DNA of 17,848 nucleotides from Pectinatus sp. (GTDB lineage Bacteria > Bacillota > Negativicutes > Selenomonadales > Selenomonadaceae). A program made the translations under genes and the position numbers. The stretch spans positions 1 through 17,848 of the forward strand of contig JAHHSR010000033.1 in assembly GCA_020025075.1 (NCBI GenBank), read 5' to 3'. The number at the start of each line of letters is the position of its first letter. Position 1 is the first letter of the stretch. The notes below the pieces were generated by a model. It saw nothing but the letters and a program-made list of their open reading frames with translations. It was not told the DNA's origin and ran no database searches. Positions 15,441-17,848 of the stretch are shown here, one piece after another.

Positions 15441-17579
15441 ATGGTTGTAGCTTTTGTCAACAGGAAAAGTGAAAAAAAAGTACTTTCGTCTGAGGTTACC
15501 AATTATATTCTGCCCAATTCTGGGAACTTAGCTTGCAGGGAAATCAAAGCACCGCTGATTTACGTCAACGGCGATTCTTATAAGGTGGACAAAGGGAGCA
15601 TCACTATTCCAGTAAATGAGAGTTCAATTGAGCTAGAAATTGATGATAAAATTTTTGTTATCCATGTTCTTTGCAGAAGATATGCCAATGAGCTAAAATT
15701 CGATTACAATGCCTTTGGTGCTGCCTTTAAAAATAATCTCATTCAGGGAAAGATGGACGAAAAGATTTTATTTGAAGCGTTCGAGACTGATGATGACAAT
15801 TTAAAAATTCCCCTTTGCACCTTTAATAGAAAATTCGATTCCATCACAAAAAACTACGATGTCGAAGCGATATCCAAATGCACGGACAAGCTGCCGCATA
15901 TCTTCAATAAGCCCAAGCAACATTTAAAACAGGTCAATGATGTAAGGCCTGCGGCTGTGGTTTCACGAATCGGCCAGGAAGCCATCAGGCATTTGGCATC
16001 CCATAGCGAACATTGGAAAGGAATAAAGGCAAGTGGCCTCATCCCGGAACGATTGTTGGCGAGAACGCTAGAAGATGACTGTGCAATTTATGAAAATCTT
16101 GCCACAAAGACCATGGTAGACAAACTATACCATGAAATGAAAATGCTCAATGAGGAAAACATTGACTGCTATATGCAAATGAACGTAGATGACGGTCACG
16201 CTGTAAGCGGTGAGCAAAAGATATATTTTCACGCCAGGGATATATTGCTCAAGGGAATGGACGATGAGGCAGTCGCCTTTAACCAGCTTTTGCTTGAAGA
16301 ACAGCAAAAGTATATTTTCGAGATTCTCGAAAAACTTGGCAAATGCCGCTCAACTTCTCTGTATCGAACCTTGAAAAAGGCAAAACCCGTTCATGGCAAG
16401 CTCAAAAAAACCAATATCTTCATGATGGATAAGTACTACAAGTATGTTTATGAATTGTGGAATTTACTGGAAAACAGGCAGAAAGTTGCCCCTTATGATA
16501 CCGCGCAAGACATAAAGGGCGAGTATGCTCTCTTTTGTAAAACACTGTTTATATTTGCCCTGCGTTATTTCCAGTTTAGGTCGGAGGACCAACCTGGCGA
16601 TGTATTTGTCGATGACAAATTAGGCAATATAAATTATTCGTTTGACCGCTGGAATCTAGTGATGGAAAATGCCTGGATTGAAGGATTGGACATCGATGGC
16701 TTTGCGACGCAGATGTCTATTAAAAGCTCAATTAAAATCAAATGTTCGCCAATTAATATTTCGCCTGAACTTACGGCAAAATATTTCGGTGTCAAGTTAG
16801 TTGATGATACACTGTTATTTGACAGGGTTTTAGATAATAAAGAACAGGAAAACTTCATCAAACGGGTAAAGACCGGCTGGCCAAAAAATAAGCAAAAAAA
16901 TTGGACTTCGGAATTAAAGCAAAAGCTATATACCGCCTTTGCCAATGTCGATATAAAATATGAGAAGGCTTTATTCGTTCCATGGAAGTACTTGCTGCCA
17001 GATAATACAGAAGATATCAAAGAAACGCTTAGGCAGATAAAAGCGAAAGTTGATTTAGCAAAATACGACAAGGTTTATCTTCTTATCGCCTCCAGGCCAA
17101 ATGAGTTTTCAAATGTGGAGGATGGCAAGGTACTCAGCTCCTTGCTCTCATATGGCAAAGCCAATGCAGCCATAGAGCGGAAAAAAGACAATGTGGGCGT
17201 CATTCCGATTGGGCTCAACGATATAAATTCCTATAGGCGCTATACAAAGATTTTGCTCGAGCAGATGATTGCCTTGGATGCAGAAAGAAAAACTTGTCCG
17301 ATTTGCGGAGATATGTTAAATCTAGGCAGGGGGGACCAAAAAAATATAGCAACCTGTCATACATGTGGCTTTCAAATCATCAATACAAAATGCAGCCATT
17401 GCGGTCAAGATTACACCTTCACGAGATATATACTGCCGAAATCAACAACGATGGCGAATGTGGCTAATGCCGGCTTTAAAATTATAGCCGAGGAGCATAA
17501 ATTCGGCTTTAAGAATATAACGGATGTATTCTTAGAGGATGGGAATATACATCCGCTTTGCCCGCATTGTGGAAAATAA
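15441..17579 (+). CDS. DUF2357-like/McrC-side partner with two C-terminal zinc ribbons
   Basis: This is a 712-aa protein translated 2 nt after the McrB-like gene (GAGGAG at 15425-15430, ATG 15441). The N-terminal about 120 residues are beta-rich. The block LLARTLEDDCAIYENLATKTMVDKL (Y217, E218, N219) resembles the D-x-YEN-R-v--L-D-L region I associate with DUF2357 proteins that accompany McrB-like ATPases. A long helical region follows. The C terminus has four CxxC pairs: C619/C622 with C639/C642, and C651/C654 with C707/C710. These should make two zinc ribbons, the second one closing at the very last residues. I do not find a clear PD-(D/E)xK nuclease core, so whether it cuts DNA is open. 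It is the last gene of the operon. Confidence 0.6.
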   Translation: MVVAFVNRKSEKKVLSSEVTNYILPNSGNLACREIKAPLIYVNGDSYKVDKGSITIPVNESSIELEIDDKIFVIHVLCRRYANELKFDYNAFGAAFKNNLIQGKMDEKILFEAFETDDDNLKIPLCTFNRKFDSITKNYDVEAISKCTDKLPHIFNKPKQHLKQVNDVRPAAVVSRIGQEAIRHLASHSEHWKGIKASGLIPERLLARTLEDDCAIYENLATKTMVDKLYHEMKMLNEENIDCYMQMNVDDGHAVSGEQKIYFHARDILLKGMDDEAVAFNQLLLEEQQKYIFEILEKLGKCRSTSLYRTLKKAKPVHGKLKKTNIFMMDKYYKYVYELWNLLENRQKVAPYDTAQDIKGEYALFCKTLFIFALRYFQFRSEDQPGDVFVDDKLGNINYSFDRWNLVMENAWIEGLDIDGFATQMSIKSSIKIKCSPINISPELTAKYFGVKLVDDTLLFDRVLDNKEQENFIKRVKTGWPKNKQKNWTSELKQKLYTAFANVDIKYEKALFVPWKYLLPDNTEDIKETLRQIKAKVDLAKYDKVYLLIASRPNEFSNVEDGKVLSSLLSYGKANAAIERKKDNVGVIPIGLNDINSYRRYTKILLEQMIALDAERKTCPICGDMLNLGRGDQKNIATCHTCGFQIINTKCSHCGQDYTFTRYILPKSTTMANVANAGFKIIAEEHKFGFKNITDVFLEDGNIHPLCPHCGK

Positions 17580-17665
17580 AAGAAATATTAATAAACAAGG
17601 CGATACATGCTGGCATTTTCTATGTGCTTATAAGGAAAGAATATAAATTTTCAGCTATATAGATG

Positions 17666-17699
17666 AGAAAAAGGTGCATGTTTTTATGCGCCTTTTTCT
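17666..17699 (+). terminator. Strong terminator of the five-gene operon (bidirectional)
   Basis: AGAAAAAGGTGCAT (17666-17679) pairs with ATGCGCCTTTTTCT (17686-17699), a 14-bp stem with one G-T pair and a 6-nt loop. It lies about 85 bp after the last stop codon and has A- and T-runs on the two sides. Confidence 0.88.
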
Positions 17700-17790
17700 G
17701 TCTGTTCATTGACTATACTTTTAAAGCAAGCGTCTTTATGCTAATTTTATTTCCACTCATCTTTTATAGTGGTCCCTTTCGTATTTTTCG

Positions 17791-17848
17791 TCAAACTACT
17801 CCCGACTGAAGTCGGGAGCTTGTAAGTCGGAAAAACATAGGTATTAGC
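17791..17848 (-). mobile_element. Right end of an IS200/IS605-type element, minus strand, cut by the window edge
   Basis: On the minus strand the sequence reads AAGCTCCCGACTTCAGTCGGG then AGTAGTTTGA. This has the same layout as 4059-4090 (AAGCTC, hairpin, GGGAGTAGTT). The hairpin CTCCCGACT/AGTCGGGAG (17799-17818) is perfect. Such hairpins follow tnpB in this family, so a tnpB on the minus strand is expected beyond the right edge of the window; it cannot be seen. Confidence 0.6.

Overview
The window joins a short stretch of ordinary chromosome to a 13-14 kb accessory (defense-type) island in a low-to-moderate GC bacterium of Firmicutes type. The LL-diaminopimelate aminotransferase route, A/G-rich Shine-Dalgarno sequences, TTG/GTG starts and U-rich terminators fit an anaerobic Firmicute, perhaps Negativicutes (Selenomonas/Anaerovibrio-like). 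That placement is inference. Codon use changes visibly: the two left-hand genes use many GC-ending codons, whereas everything from about 3.2 kb rightward is more AT-rich.

Layout. (1) 170-3134: a YjeM-type APC amino-acid permease and dapL, each with its own hairpin terminator. (2) 3252-3644: the N-terminal domain of a type I modification subunit (HsdM), cut off where a decayed IS200/IS605-type element begins. (3) About 3645-4090: that element, with a left palindrome, a promoter, a broken tnpB 3' remnant and a right-end hairpin resembling an omega-RNA/right end. (4) 4070-6187, minus strand: a helicase gene (RNase H1 N-terminal hybrid-binding domain fused to UvrD) that lost its 3' part at the element's right end, preceded by a TPR + cold-shock/S1-like gene split by a -1 frameshift. 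(5) 6188-6656: an AT-rich divergent control region with an 18-bp perfect palindrome and a sigma70-like promoter. (6) 6657-17579: a tight five-gene plus-strand operon ending in a strong terminator. It encodes a Ser/Thr-kinase-like protein with a zinc ribbon, a 1046-aa SF1 (Upf1/Dna2-like) helicase, a wHTH protein with an RNKFGAH (HEPN-like) motif near its C terminus, a coiled-coil + McrB-like AAA+ protein, and a 712-aa protein with two zinc ribbons that may be the McrC-side (DUF2357-like) partner. (7) About 17791-17848: another IS200/IS605-type right-end hairpin, in opposite orientation and cut by the window edge.

Interpretation. The operon combines a regulatory kinase, a nucleic-acid helicase, a candidate RNase and a McrB-type motor with a partner. 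All five genes are spaced 0-12 nt apart or overlap, so they probably form one multi-subunit, threshold-controlled anti-invader system. I cannot match the complete gene set to a named system. It shares parts with Mokosh-type (kinase-like + COG1112 helicase) and McrBC-type systems. The minus-strand genes and hsdM look like remains of other defense modules eroded by transposition and deletion.
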